Shown piece by piece: positions 22,554 to 31,281 of a stretch of 34,862 nt of DNA. The DNA comes from Planctomycetota bacterium. Its GTDB lineage: Bacteria > Planctomycetota > Planctomycetia > Gemmatales > Gemmataceae. Within the stretch, counting starts at the first letter, position 1; the number at the start of each line of letters is the position of its first letter. Location: assembly GCA_021413475.1 (NCBI GenBank), contig JAIOQJ010000256.1:1-34862 (forward strand), given 5' to 3'. A program made the translations under genes and the position numbers. Under the pieces are notes generated by a model. That model searched no databases and was not told where the DNA came from. It saw only the letters and a program-made list of their open reading frames with translations.

Positions 22554-25256
22554 ATGCCGACTTCCAGTGAAATCCGTCAGCAGTTCATCGACTTCTTCGT
22601 TCAGAAGCACGGGCATACGTTCGTGCCGTCGTCGCCGGTCGTGCCGCACGAGGACCCGACGCTGTTGTTCGCCAACGCCGGGATGAACCAGTTCAAGGAC
22701 GTCTTCCTCGGCACGGGCACGCGGCCGTACAAGCGGGCGGTCAACACGCAGAAGTGCATCCGGGCGGGTGGGAAGCACAACGATCTCGACGACGTCGGCA
22801 AGGACACCTACCACCACACGTTCTTCGAGATGCTCGGCAACTGGTCGTTCGGCGATTACTTCAAGAAGGAAGCGATCTCCTGGGCCTGGGAACTGCTCAC
22901 GGAGGTCTGGAAACTCGATAAGACGCGGCTACACGTGACCGTCTTCGAAGGCGATCCCGAGAACAACGTGCCGCGCGACGACGAGGCGGCCGAGTGCTGG
23001 AAGGCCGTCGGCGTACCGCCGGAGCGGATCCACTTGGGCAACAAGAAAGACAACTTCTGGGAAATGGGCGAGACCGGCCCGTGCGGGCCTTGCACGGAGA
23101 TTCATTACGACGGCACTCCCGATAAATCGGGGGCGAAGTTGGTGAATCAGAGTTCGGATCAGGTGATCGAGATCTGGAACAACGTCTTCATCCAGTTCAA
23201 CCGCAACGCGGATAAGAGCCTGACGCCGTTGCCCGCCAAGCACGTCGATACCGGCATGGGTTTCGAACGCGTCACCAAGATCCTGCAAGGCAAGAACAGC
23301 AACTACGACACGGACGTCTTCACGCCGATCTTCGATGCGATTCAGAAGGTGACGAAAGCGCCGCCGTACACCGGAAAACTCGACGATCTGAAAGACACCG
23401 CGTATCGCGTGATCGGCGACCATATTCGGACGTTGACGTTCTCGCTCACGGACGGCGGAATGCCTGATCGTGTTGGCCGTGGCTACGTCATTCGTTCGGT
23501 GCTTCGCAGGGCCGAGCGATACGGCTGGCAGGTGCTTGGCACCAAAGAGCCGTTCCTTCACAACCTCGTCGCAGCGGTGGTGACCAACTTCGGTGACGCG
23601 TTCCCCGAATTGAAGCGGGATCCTCAGAAAGTGCGAAGTACCATCTACGAAGAAGAGGTGAGCTTCCTGCGTACGCTAGATCGTGGCATCAAGCTTTTCT
23701 CCGAGGCTGCTCAAGAAGCCCGTCGTTTAGGTCACAACACGATTTCGGGAAAAGCGGCGTTCACACTGCATACAGAGCAGGGACTCTATATCGATATTAC
23801 CCAGCAGATGGCAATCGAAGCTGATCTCAAGCTGGATCGCGCAGAATACGACCGCTTATTTAAGCAATTTCAGACAGACACCGGTGGGGGAGAGAGACCG
23901 ACCATCTCAGCCATTAAGGGCGAACTGCCGCCGACCGACGACTCTCCCAAGTACGACGCCCCGATCATCGATGCCAAGGTCCTCGGCTGGGTCGCGAACA
24001 ACGAGGTGTTTCGCTCGGGTAAAGTGCCGGCCGGCGAACCGGTCGCGATTCTGCTTGACCGCACGAGTTTCTACGCGGAACAGGGTGGGCAGGTGGGTGA
24101 TACCGGTCATCTCGATAACAAGTCGGCACCGGGACTCGAATTTCGCGTGGAGGATACGCAGCGGTTGGGCGACACGGTACTCCATGTCGGAACGCTGGTG
24201 GCGGGGGAAATCAAGGTCGGCGATATCGTCACTGCGGTGCAGAACACCGTCCGCCGGGTCGCGACCATGCGCAACCACACCGCCACGCATTTGCTGAACC
24301 ACGCCCTGCGGCAAGTTCTCGGCGGCGACATCGACCAGAAGGGTTCGCTCGTCGACGACGAGAAGACCCGCTTCGATTTCTCGCACGACAAGCCGTTGCA
24401 GCCGGAGGAACTGCGGCAGATCGAGGAACTCGTCAACATCCAGATCATCCGCGACCAACCGGTGACATCGGTGACGATGCCGCTCGCCCAGGCGAAGAAG
24501 ATCCAGGGCCTGCGAGCGGTCTTCGGCGAGAAATATCCCGATCCTGTCCGTGTTGTGATGATCGGTGCCGAGAGCCCCGACCACGCGACGCTCGATAACT
24601 CCGTCGAGTTCTGCGGCGGCACGCACATGCCGCGCAGCGGGACGATCGGCTACTTCAAGATCCTCAGCCAAGAAGGCGTTTCCAAGGGCGTCCGTCGGGT
24701 GACCGCGACCACCGGCCGGCAATCGCTGAACGTTTTGCAGAAGATGACCAGCGTGGTCGACACGCTCTCCTCCAAGCTCAACTGCCGGGCCGAGGAAGTA
24801 CCCGCCCGCGTCGATGCTTTGCAGGAAGAGATCAAGAAACTCCAGAAGCAGATTCAAAAGGGCGCGGCCGGCGACCTGAATAGCGCCGGCGACAAGCTAT
24901 TTGACGCGGCCACGGTCATCGGCTCCAGCAAACTACTGGTGGGCGAGGTGCCCGGTGCCCCCGTCGATCAAATGCGGGCCCAGGTCGATCGTCTGCGTCA
25001 AAAGGCGGGAAGCTCATTGATCGTCCTCGGCTGGAAGAACGACGACGGCACTGGCGGCTTCGTGGTCGGCGTGACCGATGACCTGATCAAGAAGGGAATC
25101 AAGGCCGGCGACATCATCAAGCCCGTGGCCGAGATCGGCGGCGGCAAAGGCGGCGGGCCTCCAAATCTCGCGAATGCGGGGTGCAAGGATGTTGCGAAAC
25201 TGGGGCCGGCGCTCGATAAGGCGATGGAGTTGGGGAAGGCGGCGCTGAGTAAATGA
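22554..25256 (+). CDS. alaS: Alanine--tRNA ligase
   Basis: Charges tRNA-Ala and hydrolyses mischarged Ser/Gly-tRNA. The 900-residue length is normal. The class II core is intact ('FANAGMNQFKDVFLG', 'HHTFFEMLGNWSFGDYF', 'HLGNKKDNFWEMGETGPCGP'). The editing site has 'HTATHLLNHALRQ' (about residue 575) and 'CGGTHMPRSGTIGYF' (about 686). The DHHA1-type C-terminus ends with 'GGGKGGGPPNLANAG'. A stretch of roughly 350 bp (about 23580-23930) uses noticeably more A/T-ending codons than the rest of the gene. The gene is followed by a family E inverted repeat. Confidence 0.98.
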   Translation: MPTSSEIRQQFIDFFVQKHGHTFVPSSPVVPHEDPTLLFANAGMNQFKDVFLGTGTRPYKRAVNTQKCIRAGGKHNDLDDVGKDTYHHTFFEMLGNWSFGDYFKKEAISWAWELLTEVWKLDKTRLHVTVFEGDPENNVPRDDEAAECWKAVGVPPERIHLGNKKDNFWEMGETGPCGPCTEIHYDGTPDKSGAKLVNQSSDQVIEIWNNVFIQFNRNADKSLTPLPAKHVDTGMGFERVTKILQGKNSNYDTDVFTPIFDAIQKVTKAPPYTGKLDDLKDTAYRVIGDHIRTLTFSLTDGGMPDRVGRGYVIRSVLRRAERYGWQVLGTKEPFLHNLVAAVVTNFGDAFPELKRDPQKVRSTIYEEEVSFLRTLDRGIKLFSEAAQEARRLGHNTISGKAAFTLHTEQGLYIDITQQMAIEADLKLDRAEYDRLFKQFQTDTGGGERPTISAIKGELPPTDDSPKYDAPIIDAKVLGWVANNEVFRSGKVPAGEPVAILLDRTSFYAEQGGQVGDTGHLDNKSAPGLEFRVEDTQRLGDTVLHVGTLVAGEIKVGDIVTAVQNTVRRVATMRNHTATHLLNHALRQVLGGDIDQKGSLVDDEKTRFDFSHDKPLQPEELRQIEELVNIQIIRDQPVTSVTMPLAQAKKIQGLRAVFGEKYPDPVRVVMIGAESPDHATLDNSVEFCGGTHMPRSGTIGYFKILSQEGVSKGVRRVTATTGRQSLNVLQKMTSVVDTLSSKLNCRAEEVPARVDALQEEIKKLQKQIQKGAAGDLNSAGDKLFDAATVIGSSKLLVGEVPGAPVDQMRAQVDRLRQKAGSSLIVLGWKNDDGTGGFVVGVTDDLIKKGIKAGDIIKPVAEIGGGKGGGPPNLANAGCKDVAKLGPALDKAMELGKAALSK

Positions 25257-25261
25257 GGCGA

Positions 25262-25348
25262 GATCCCGGAGGCTCGCAAAGCCTCGCCTCCGGGCTTGGT
25301 TGAAAATCCCTCAAGCCCAGAGGTGAGGCTTTGCGAACCTCTGGGATC
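25262..25348. repeat. Palindromic repeat, family E (imperfect inverted pair)
   Basis: 37-bp arms (25262-25298 and 25312-25348) with four transition differences and a 13-nt loop. Each arm is itself a hairpin (cccggaggc...gcctccggg). It starts 6 nt after the alaS stop and ends 10 nt before the next ATG. Confidence 0.9.
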
Positions 25349-25358
25349 CACTAAAAAT

Positions 25359-25790
25359 ATGACCCCCGATCTCAACCTCGAAGCCGATCCGCGATTCCCA
25401 TCGGGAAAATGGGTCGGCTTCTTCACGGATCGGCGGATGCCCGGCAAGCATGCGATGGATTTGTATTTGAGTTTCGCTCAGGGAATCATGACCGGCTCCG
25501 GGCGCGATCGTGTGGGCTCTTTCGCCATCCACGGCAGTTATCAGACCGGCGATGGACTATGCCTTTGGGTGAAGCAATATCTCGGCCAGCACGCGGTCAG
25601 TTATCGCGGCTTCAACGAAGGCAAAGGAATCTGGGGCACCTGGACGCTGACCGATCAAGGGCAGACGTTCACGGGCGGCTTTCACATCTGGCCCGATGGC
25701 ATGCCGGATCCAACGCAGCCGGTGTTACGAGAAGAGGTGGATCTGCCTTCGGAGGTTGAACAAGAAGAATTGGTGCCGATGGGGGTTTGA
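25359..25790 (+). CDS. Hypothetical beta-rich protein (143 aa)
   Basis: The start at 25359 (MTPDLNLEAD) is chosen because the track start at 25296 lies inside the family E repeat and its first 21 residues only translate that repeat. The product is soluble, without a signal, and rich in Gly and aromatic residues. It has alternating strands ('GKWVGFFTDRRMPGKHAMDLY', 'FAIHGSYQTGDGLCLWVKQY', 'GIWGTWTLTDQGQTFTGGF') like a small beta barrel that could bind a ligand. I recognise no named family or catalytic residues. It is probably expressed on its own or by read-through from alaS. Confidence 0.68.
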   Translation: MTPDLNLEADPRFPSGKWVGFFTDRRMPGKHAMDLYLSFAQGIMTGSGRDRVGSFAIHGSYQTGDGLCLWVKQYLGQHAVSYRGFNEGKGIWGTWTLTDQGQTFTGGFHIWPDGMPDPTQPVLREEVDLPSEVEQEELVPMGV

Positions 25791-25803
25791 TCGCAATTCT
25801 AAA

Positions 25804-25885
25804 TCTTCGTAGGACGGCCTTCCTTGGCCGTCTTCGCGGATACCAAAAACAAATAGGACGGCCAAGGAAGGCCGTCCTACGAAGA
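25804..25885. repeat. Palindromic repeat, family B (perfect inverted pair)
   Basis: Two complementary 29-bp arms (25804-25832 and 25857-25885); each contains gacggccttccttggccgtc or its complement. It lies between convergent stop codons at 25790 and 25903. A second copy is at 31903-31969. Confidence 0.93.
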
Positions 25886-25902
25886 ATGTCACTTCGCAGA
25901 TT

Positions 25903-27051
25903 TCACTCAACCCCAATACTCACCTTCACGCGTTGTCCCATGCGAAGCGGCGGTGTCGTGGTTTCGACTGGTATGGCGCTAATAATGCATTCGAGAACGC
26001 GCGTGTCATTCAGCATCAGTCCTTCGGAAATCATGGAGCCCGTTCGTTTCGGCAAGAAGCCATCCGCCACACGGAGGACTTTGCCTTTCCACTTGATGTT
26101 GGGATTGCTTTCGTCCTGGATCGCGGCTTCTTGATCCTTGCTGACGCGAGAAGCGAACTCCTGATCGACCTCGGCTCGGACAATCAAAGCTCCTTCCGCC
26201 TGGAAGAGAAACGCCGGCTGTCGGGTTTGGGCACCGAAGGTCAATCCCTCGGCCACGAAACTTCGGACAATCCTGCCCTTGGTCGGAGCGTAAAGGACCA
26301 TCAACTTCTGGCCGTAGATTGCTTTGTTGAGCGTCGCTCTTTGCTTGGCAACCGCTCCGTCAGCTTCTTGCAGAGCGCCTTTCGCTTCATCGAGCTTGCT
26401 GGTCGGCGAGACCGCTTTCATCCCCGCCAGTTTAATCTGTTCCGCTTCGAGAGCCTTCTCGGCCGCTTTGAGTTTCGTCTCTGCCTCGCGAATCTTCGGG
26501 TCGCCTAGACCACCCACGGCGCCAGCTTTTCGCTTCGCTTCATCCAATTCGGTCTTGGCGGCATCCAGTTCGAATTGCTTGCCTTTCAATGTCGATTCCA
26601 ACACCAGGATCGCGCTCTTATGAGCTTTATTTGTCTGCTCGTCGTAGTGTTCGGCAGCCTTGACGACCGCGCCGGCTCGCTTCTGGGCTCCGATCGCCTG
26701 GGCCAATCCCGCTTCCGCTTCCTTCACCGTCAAATCGGCCAATTCCGGGTCGAAAGTGACGAGGGGCATGCCTTTTTCAACCGTCTGCCCTTCAAATGCA
26801 TGGACTTCGATGACCTTGCACGGTTGAGGGAACGTCTCGGGGAACAACGGCAGCAAGCCGCTGTCGGTGTCGCCGTTGCCGAAAAAGACCACGCCTTTGG
26901 AACCCGCTTTGACGGGCGTGATGATCTTCTGGGTTTCCTTCCCGGTGGTCTTGCCGTCGTCGCCGGACATTCGGGCAGCACCCAAAAAGGTGACGGCGAC
27001 GATCGATACGCCAACGATGCTGGCGATGGCGATTACACGGTTGCTTCTCAT
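25903..27051 (-). CDS. HlyD-type periplasmic membrane-fusion protein of an ABC exporter
   Basis: A 382-residue adaptor. One N-terminal membrane anchor (about residues 6-25) is followed by a split biotinyl/lipoyl-like domain ('VIEVHAFEGQTVEKGMPLVTFD', about 78-100). A long alpha-helical hairpin rich in Ala/Lys/Glu (about 105-235) comes next, then the second half-lipoyl strand ('YAPTKGRIVRSFVAEGLTF') and a beta barrel ending 'RMGQRVKVSIG'. It bridges an inner-membrane ABC transporter towards the outer membrane. Its start overlaps the stop of the ATPase gene by 4 nt (ATGA), so the two are translationally coupled. With the permease upstream this matches a DevBCA/MacAB-like layout. The cargo is unknown and no outer-membrane channel is in the window. 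Confidence 0.9.
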   Translation of the reverse strand: MRSNRVIAIASIVGVSIVAVTFLGAARMSGDDGKTTGKETQKIITPVKAGSKGVVFFGNGDTDSGLLPLFPETFPQPCKVIEVHAFEGQTVEKGMPLVTFDPELADLTVKEAEAGLAQAIGAQKRAGAVVKAAEHYDEQTNKAHKSAILVLESTLKGKQFELDAAKTELDEAKRKAGAVGGLGDPKIREAETKLKAAEKALEAEQIKLAGMKAVSPTSKLDEAKGALQEADGAVAKQRATLNKAIYGQKLMVLYAPTKGRIVRSFVAEGLTFGAQTRQPAFLFQAEGALIVRAEVDQEFASRVSKDQEAAIQDESNPNIKWKGKVLRVADGFLPKRTGSMISEGLMLNDTRVLECIISAIPVETTTPPLRMGQRVKVSIGVE

Positions 27052-27803
27052 GATTGGTCTCTCCAGGCGTCGGCTGTCACGGGCTCGGCTAAAGGAAGTT
27101 CAGCCTCGGTTAGTTTACCGTCCTCGAGGTGGAAGTGTACATCCACATACGGCAAGATTCGGTGATCGTGCGAGACAACCAGGATTGTCGCATCGCGTTC
27201 ATGCGCGGCCGCCCGCAACAATTCGATCACTCGTTCGCCGCTCGACCAGTCGAGCGCGCTGGTCGGTTCGTCCGCGAAGCAGAACTTCGGGTTCTTGATG
27301 AGCGCGCGGCCGAGGGCCACGCGCTGCTTTTCGCCACCCGATAACTGCGACGGCTTCAGATGTCCCTTGTTCCCCAGCCCGAGTAGGGAAAGCATCTCTT
27401 CGGATCGCTTGCGGATATCGCTCTTGCTCGCGGCGTCTCCGCCCCAGCGAAGCACGATTTCGAGTTGTTGCCGGGCCGTCAAGGCGGGGAACAGGTTGTA
27501 GCCTTGAAAAATAAAGCCGCAGTTTCGCAAGCGATACTGCTCGCGTTCTCGCGGCGTCATATGCCAGACGTCGCGGAGTTTGGTGCCGTCCTCAACATAC
27601 ACCTGCCCGCCATCGGGCTTCAGTAATCCGGACATCACCGCCAACAGCGTCGATTTGCCGCTACCGGAAGGGCCCATCAATAGTACGAGCTGACCGCGAT
27701 AAAGGTCCATGGTCACTTCACGCAAGGCGTGCGTGAGTGTCGATCCTTCCCCATAAGTGCGGGATAGATGAATGCCACGGAGTGTCGGCTGCTCGTCGAT
27801 CAT
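27048..27803 (-). CDS. ABC exporter ATP-binding protein (MacB/LolD/DevA-like)
   Basis: The start at 27803 (MIDEQPTLRG) gives 251 residues and fits the family; the track start at 27884 would translate the hairpin at 27842-27875. Walker A 'GPSGSGKST', the signature 'LSGGEKQRVALGRAL' and Walker B 'FCFADEPTSALD' followed by the H-loop 'VSHDHRI' are all intact. It energises the adjacent FtsX-like permease. The stop overlaps the start of the membrane-fusion gene (ATGA), while an 82-nt gap containing a perfect hairpin separates it from the permease gene upstream. Confidence 0.95.
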   Translation of the reverse strand: MIDEQPTLRGIHLSRTYGEGSTLTHALREVTMDLYRGQLVLLMGPSGSGKSTLLAVMSGLLKPDGGQVYVEDGTKLRDVWHMTPREREQYRLRNCGFIFQGYNLFPALTARQQLEIVLRWGGDAASKSDIRKRSEEMLSLLGLGNKGHLKPSQLSGGEKQRVALGRALIKNPKFCFADEPTSALDWSSGERVIELLRAAAHERDATILVVSHDHRILPYVDVHFHLEDGKLTEAELPLAEPVTADAWRDQS

Positions 27804-27841
27804 CCATAACCCCTGCGATGCGCTGAGCATCGAATTACTAG

Positions 27842-27875
27842 TTCGAAGTGACCCGCTAAAGCGGGTCACTTCGAA
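27842..27875. repeat. Perfect hairpin within the ABC exporter operon
   Basis: 16-bp perfect arms (ttcgaagtgacccgct) with a 2-nt loop, between the permease stop and the ATPase start. No T-run follows on the minus strand, so it looks like a palindromic element or an RNA-processing/attenuation hairpin, not a classic terminator. Confidence 0.85.
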
Positions 27876-27884
27876 ACAAATCAA

Positions 27885-29012
27885 TTACCGCAACAACGTC
27901 ATCGGCTCAATCTGGCGAACCGAGCGTAGGGCGAGCATGCCGGAGAACATGGCCATGAACATTGTCACGCCCGCGGCACCGGCCAGGAGCCACCATGGGA
28001 GCAAAACGTTGACGCCGCCCAGTGCCGCCAAAGCCGATAAACCGTTCACCGTCGGGTAGGCCACGATCACGCCGATGATGCCCACCCAGAACGATTGCAC
28101 GAGCACGGTGCCGGAAATCCGCCAGCGCGGGATACCGAGGGCGAGCAGGATGGCGTACTCACGGGCCGAGGCGGTAGTGGCGGCGTACAAGGTCTGACTT
28201 GTCACCACCATGCCGACCAGAAGGCCGAGGATTGCCGCGTAGCCGATCGCGATGCCGGCCTTGGTCTTCATCAACCAGTGTAATTGAGAATGAAGCGAGA
28301 AGTCCCGGCTGGTGAAGACCGCCATGTCCTCCGGGTATTGCTTTTGGAGATCCGCGGCCAAGCCGGCGGCATCCTCCGGTTTCTTGCATTTCAACAAGTA
28401 GTAAGTCGTATGATCGGACGGCATCACTGGTCGAAGCAGGTTCCGCGCGGTTTCTCGCGAACAGAACACGTACGCCCCGGCCAACGAACGCATGCCCTTG
28501 ACCAATCCGACGATTCGCACCGTCTGCCTGTTAATTTCGGCCTTGTCGTTTAGGCCCTTCACGCCCAAGCGGTCGAATTCACCCTCGTCCACGATGATGC
28601 TGCCGGGCTGCGTCAGAAGAACCCTCATTTCCGGTGTAAGTTCGCTGACGGCTCCCATGCTACTATCGTTAAGGTCGCAGCCAATGACGACACAGAGGTC
28701 GGAACCCCCATCCGGCCTCGTCCAGCTGGCGAACGCCTGAAAGTAGGCTTCCACCTCTTGAACTCTTGGATCCCCGGCGACGCGGGACATAAAAGCAATC
28801 GGAATCGGCCGGCCAAGATCGACACTGAGAACCTTCGGCGAGCCAACCCAGACGTCGGCTCGCGTGTGGTCGATCGGGATCGAGGTGATTGAAAACAGGC
28901 CAAGCAGCAAGCCGCACTGAAGCGCAATGAGCACGGCACTGAATGCCACGGCAAGAATGCCGGGCAAAAAGCGGGATCGCTCATGCCAGAGGGTCTGCAA
29001 CGCGTAATTCAT
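27885..29012 (-). CDS. ABC exporter permease, FtsX/MacB (DevC-like) type
   Basis: A 375-residue permease with the four-helix layout of the family. TM1 is near residues 15-40 ('LPGILAVAFSAVLIALQCG'). A large periplasmic domain (about 45-245) follows, then three helices in the last third ('IGYAAILGLLVGMVVTSQTLY', 'GIIGVIVAYPTV', 'LLAGAAGVTMFMAMFSG') and the C-terminal motif 'IEPMTLLR' typical of FtsX-like permeases. It is the first gene of the minus-strand exporter operon, ahead of the ATPase and membrane-fusion genes. The cargo could be a lipid, lipoprotein, glycolipid or peptide; the sequence does not decide. Confidence 0.92.
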   Translation of the reverse strand: MNYALQTLWHERSRFLPGILAVAFSAVLIALQCGLLLGLFSITSIPIDHTRADVWVGSPKVLSVDLGRPIPIAFMSRVAGDPRVQEVEAYFQAFASWTRPDGGSDLCVVIGCDLNDSSMGAVSELTPEMRVLLTQPGSIIVDEGEFDRLGVKGLNDKAEINRQTVRIVGLVKGMRSLAGAYVFCSRETARNLLRPVMPSDHTTYYLLKCKKPEDAAGLAADLQKQYPEDMAVFTSRDFSLHSQLHWLMKTKAGIAIGYAAILGLLVGMVVTSQTLYAATTASAREYAILLALGIPRWRISGTVLVQSFWVGIIGVIVAYPTVNGLSALAALGGVNVLLPWWLLAGAAGVTMFMAMFSGMLALRSVRQIEPMTLLR

Positions 29013-29229
29013 TCCGTTGGTCCGTCATCCATGGTTGGTCGGTCCGTCTCGTCCACCCCGCCTGAATCGCCAGGCGAGCCGGCTCGCGTAAGCGGCCGGA
29101 ATAATCAGATAAACCAAATCAAAACTCCAGGAGCTTACGCAACCTGGCTCGCCGAAAACCTCCAGGAGCTTACGCGACCTGGCTCGCCAAAAAACCTCCA
29201 GGCGCTTACGCGACCTGGCTCGCCAAACC
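29013..29229. repeat. Hybrid A/D repeat cluster with three tandem family D units
   Basis: A family A-like half (29073-29100, starting ggcgagccggctcgcgtaag) is followed by three direct copies of a 29-bp unit at 29125-29153, 29160-29188 and 29196-29224 (core cttacgcgacctggctcgcc), spaced 35-36 bp apart. The copies differ at a few bases. The left half and the tandem units are inverted relative to each other. The cluster fills the gap between the asparagine synthetase stop and the permease start, both on the minus strand. Confidence 0.92.
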
Positions 29230-31281
29230 TCAAACACCACTCGTCGCCAGCATGGGTGCGGCATCCGGTTTGGGGTCGTTGTAGTCATTGTCCAAATTCG
29301 ATTGCCGCTGGGCCCTAGCCGGTAAATCGGCTAGATCGCCGGAAATATACAAATGATGCCAAAGCTGCGTGGCGGTCACGGCGACGAGGCCCATTTCGAC
29401 CGACGTTCGCTTCAAGCCCTTCCACATCTTCGGTAACTCGGCGCGGAAACGCGTGACGGCTTCGACGTCGAAGAAACCGGTTTTCTTCAGCGCTTCCGGG
29501 CTAAGCACCTGATCGATCCACTTGGGAACGTTGTCGCCCGTCAGATGGAAGCTATCGAGCGGGGCCCGGAACATCGCTTTGCGCCGCCAGGCAACTTCCT
29601 TCGGCAGCCATCGGGAAGCAACTTTCCGCAGCAGATATTTTTCGCGGAGCCCTCGCAGTTTCCAGCGTGGATGCAACTTTGCCTGGTACTCCCACAAATC
29701 CTCATCGAGGAATGGCGGCCGGGTTTCGACCGAGGCGTTCATCGCCACGCGATCGCCCTTGGCACACAGCAAGTGGCCGGGGAGCATGATGCGCTGGCCG
29801 AGGTAGAGCGATCGATTGAACGGATGCCACTTGTTGATGCGTTCGTGATTCAGGCCTATCATCCGATAGGGCGGGTCGATCGACAACTCATCCTTGAGGT
29901 ACTGCGAATAGAATCGCATCTTGGACATGCCCATCAGGCCATAGAGATCGAGCCAGCCGTTGTGGCCGCCGACCGCATCCTGGGCTCGCTGAATCAAGTC
30001 TTTCGAAAAGCGCGGCGAGCCGGTGACCATGCAGCCGAGATTACGCAGGGCCATGCCGAAGCCTTGCCCAAACGTACTGAGCACCTTGTGGATCTTGAAC
30101 CACGAGTAACCGGCCAGCGTTTCGTCGGCACCTTCGCCCGTGAGAGCGACCTTGTAGCCGTTAGCCCGGACCAACTTTGCCAACTGCATCAGCGAGGCCG
30201 CTGAGGTGTCGATCACCGGCATCTCGGCGGCCCAGGTGAAATCGGGGTACAGATCGCAGACGTCCGAGTCGCCAAATTTCAGCACGATCGATTCGGAACC
30301 GACATGGCGAGCGGTCTGAGCGGCCTCGTTCACCTCGTTCAGGCCCTTGGCCTGCACGGCGATGGTGAAGCTCGGGATCGGCCGGCCAAGCACTTTGCTG
30401 GCCATGGCGACGATCATGCTCGAATCGACCCCGCCGCTCAGATACGCGGCCACGGGAACGTCGGCACGCAACCGGCGTTCTACGGAGGCGAGAAGCAATC
30501 GTTCGTATTCTTCGACCACCTGCTTTTCAGGCGGGTCTTCTTCCTGGCCCCAGTCGGGGAAGTCGATTTCCCAATAAATGCGATCGCGGACGGCCGCCTC
30601 GGGGCTGATCCCCTCGCCGAGCTGAACGCGCAAATAATGTCCGGGCAGCAGCAGCTTCACGCCGTCGAAGCACGTACTAGGCCCCGGGATCGCGAAGAAG
30701 CTGAAGATCTGATTGATCCCTTGCGGGTCAGCCTTCGCCTCGACCATTCCCGACGCGAGCAGCGACTTGACTTCAGACGCGAACATGAAGACATTCGAGC
30801 CGGCCAGCGGGCCCTCCTTCGGCTGCTGGATCGAATAAAAGAGCGGGCAGATGCCGATGCGATCGCGAGCCAGGATCAGACAGTTCTGCCGGCTATCCCA
30901 GAGGCAGAACGCGAACTGACCCTTCAGGTGCTCGAACATCCCCTCCTGGTACTCTTCCCAAAGATGAGGAATGAGCTCCGTATCAGTATTCGTCCGGAAA
31001 ACATGGCCCTTGGATTCCAGGAGTTTGCGTTTTTCGGGGTAGTCGAAGAACTCGCCGTTAAACACGACCCAGGTCGATTGATCTTCGTTGCTGATCGGTT
31101 GCTTGCCGTCCGCCAGGCCGATGATGCTCAGCCGGCGATTGGCTAAAAGCATGCCCGACCGTTCGAGGAAACCGTCCTCATCCGGGCCGCGATGGAGCAT
31201 CGCCTTGGCCATGCGCTGGACCACTCGCCGTGGGGCCGAGCGTTTACCCGCCATGTCGATAACACCCGCGATTCCGCACAT
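29230..31281 (-). CDS. asnB: Asparagine synthase (glutamine-hydrolysing)/amidotransferase
   Basis: A 683-residue class II glutamine amidotransferase. The catalytic Cys2 follows Met1 (MCGIAGVID), with 'RGPDEDG' and 'FNGEFFDY' in the glutaminase domain (1-200). The synthetase domain has the PP-loop 'LSGGVDSSM' (about 281-289) and 'LTGEGADETLAGY'. It ends with a tail rich in Asn/Asp. Primary asparagine synthesis is one role; longer members also amidate sugars or peptides in exopolysaccharide and exosortase-linked loci, so its substrate is not certain. The ATG at 31281 has a GGGGGAA ribosome binding site. It is preceded by a long non-coding region and followed by tandem repeats. Confidence 0.92.
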   Translation of the reverse strand: MCGIAGVIDMAGKRSAPRRVVQRMAKAMLHRGPDEDGFLERSGMLLANRRLSIIGLADGKQPISNEDQSTWVVFNGEFFDYPEKRKLLESKGHVFRTNTDTELIPHLWEEYQEGMFEHLKGQFAFCLWDSRQNCLILARDRIGICPLFYSIQQPKEGPLAGSNVFMFASEVKSLLASGMVEAKADPQGINQIFSFFAIPGPSTCFDGVKLLLPGHYLRVQLGEGISPEAAVRDRIYWEIDFPDWGQEEDPPEKQVVEEYERLLLASVERRLRADVPVAAYLSGGVDSSMIVAMASKVLGRPIPSFTIAVQAKGLNEVNEAAQTARHVGSESIVLKFGDSDVCDLYPDFTWAAEMPVIDTSAASLMQLAKLVRANGYKVALTGEGADETLAGYSWFKIHKVLSTFGQGFGMALRNLGCMVTGSPRFSKDLIQRAQDAVGGHNGWLDLYGLMGMSKMRFYSQYLKDELSIDPPYRMIGLNHERINKWHPFNRSLYLGQRIMLPGHLLCAKGDRVAMNASVETRPPFLDEDLWEYQAKLHPRWKLRGLREKYLLRKVASRWLPKEVAWRRKAMFRAPLDSFHLTGDNVPKWIDQVLSPEALKKTGFFDVEAVTRFRAELPKMWKGLKRTSVEMGLVAVTATQLWHHLYISGDLADLPARAQRQSNLDNDYNDPKPDAAPMLATSGV

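Noticed and set aside
25725-25916. 63-residue minus-strand ORF containing 'VGRPSLAVL'
   Set aside because: It is a translation of the family B palindrome joined to neighbouring sequence.
29125-29224. Three evenly spaced repeats resembling a small CRISPR array
   Set aside because: The gaps between copies are only 6-7 bp, far too short for spacers. The unit also occurs as an inverted pair elsewhere.
30304-31146. 280-residue plus-strand ORF
   Set aside because: It is antisense to the asparagine synthetase gene and has no recognisable domains.
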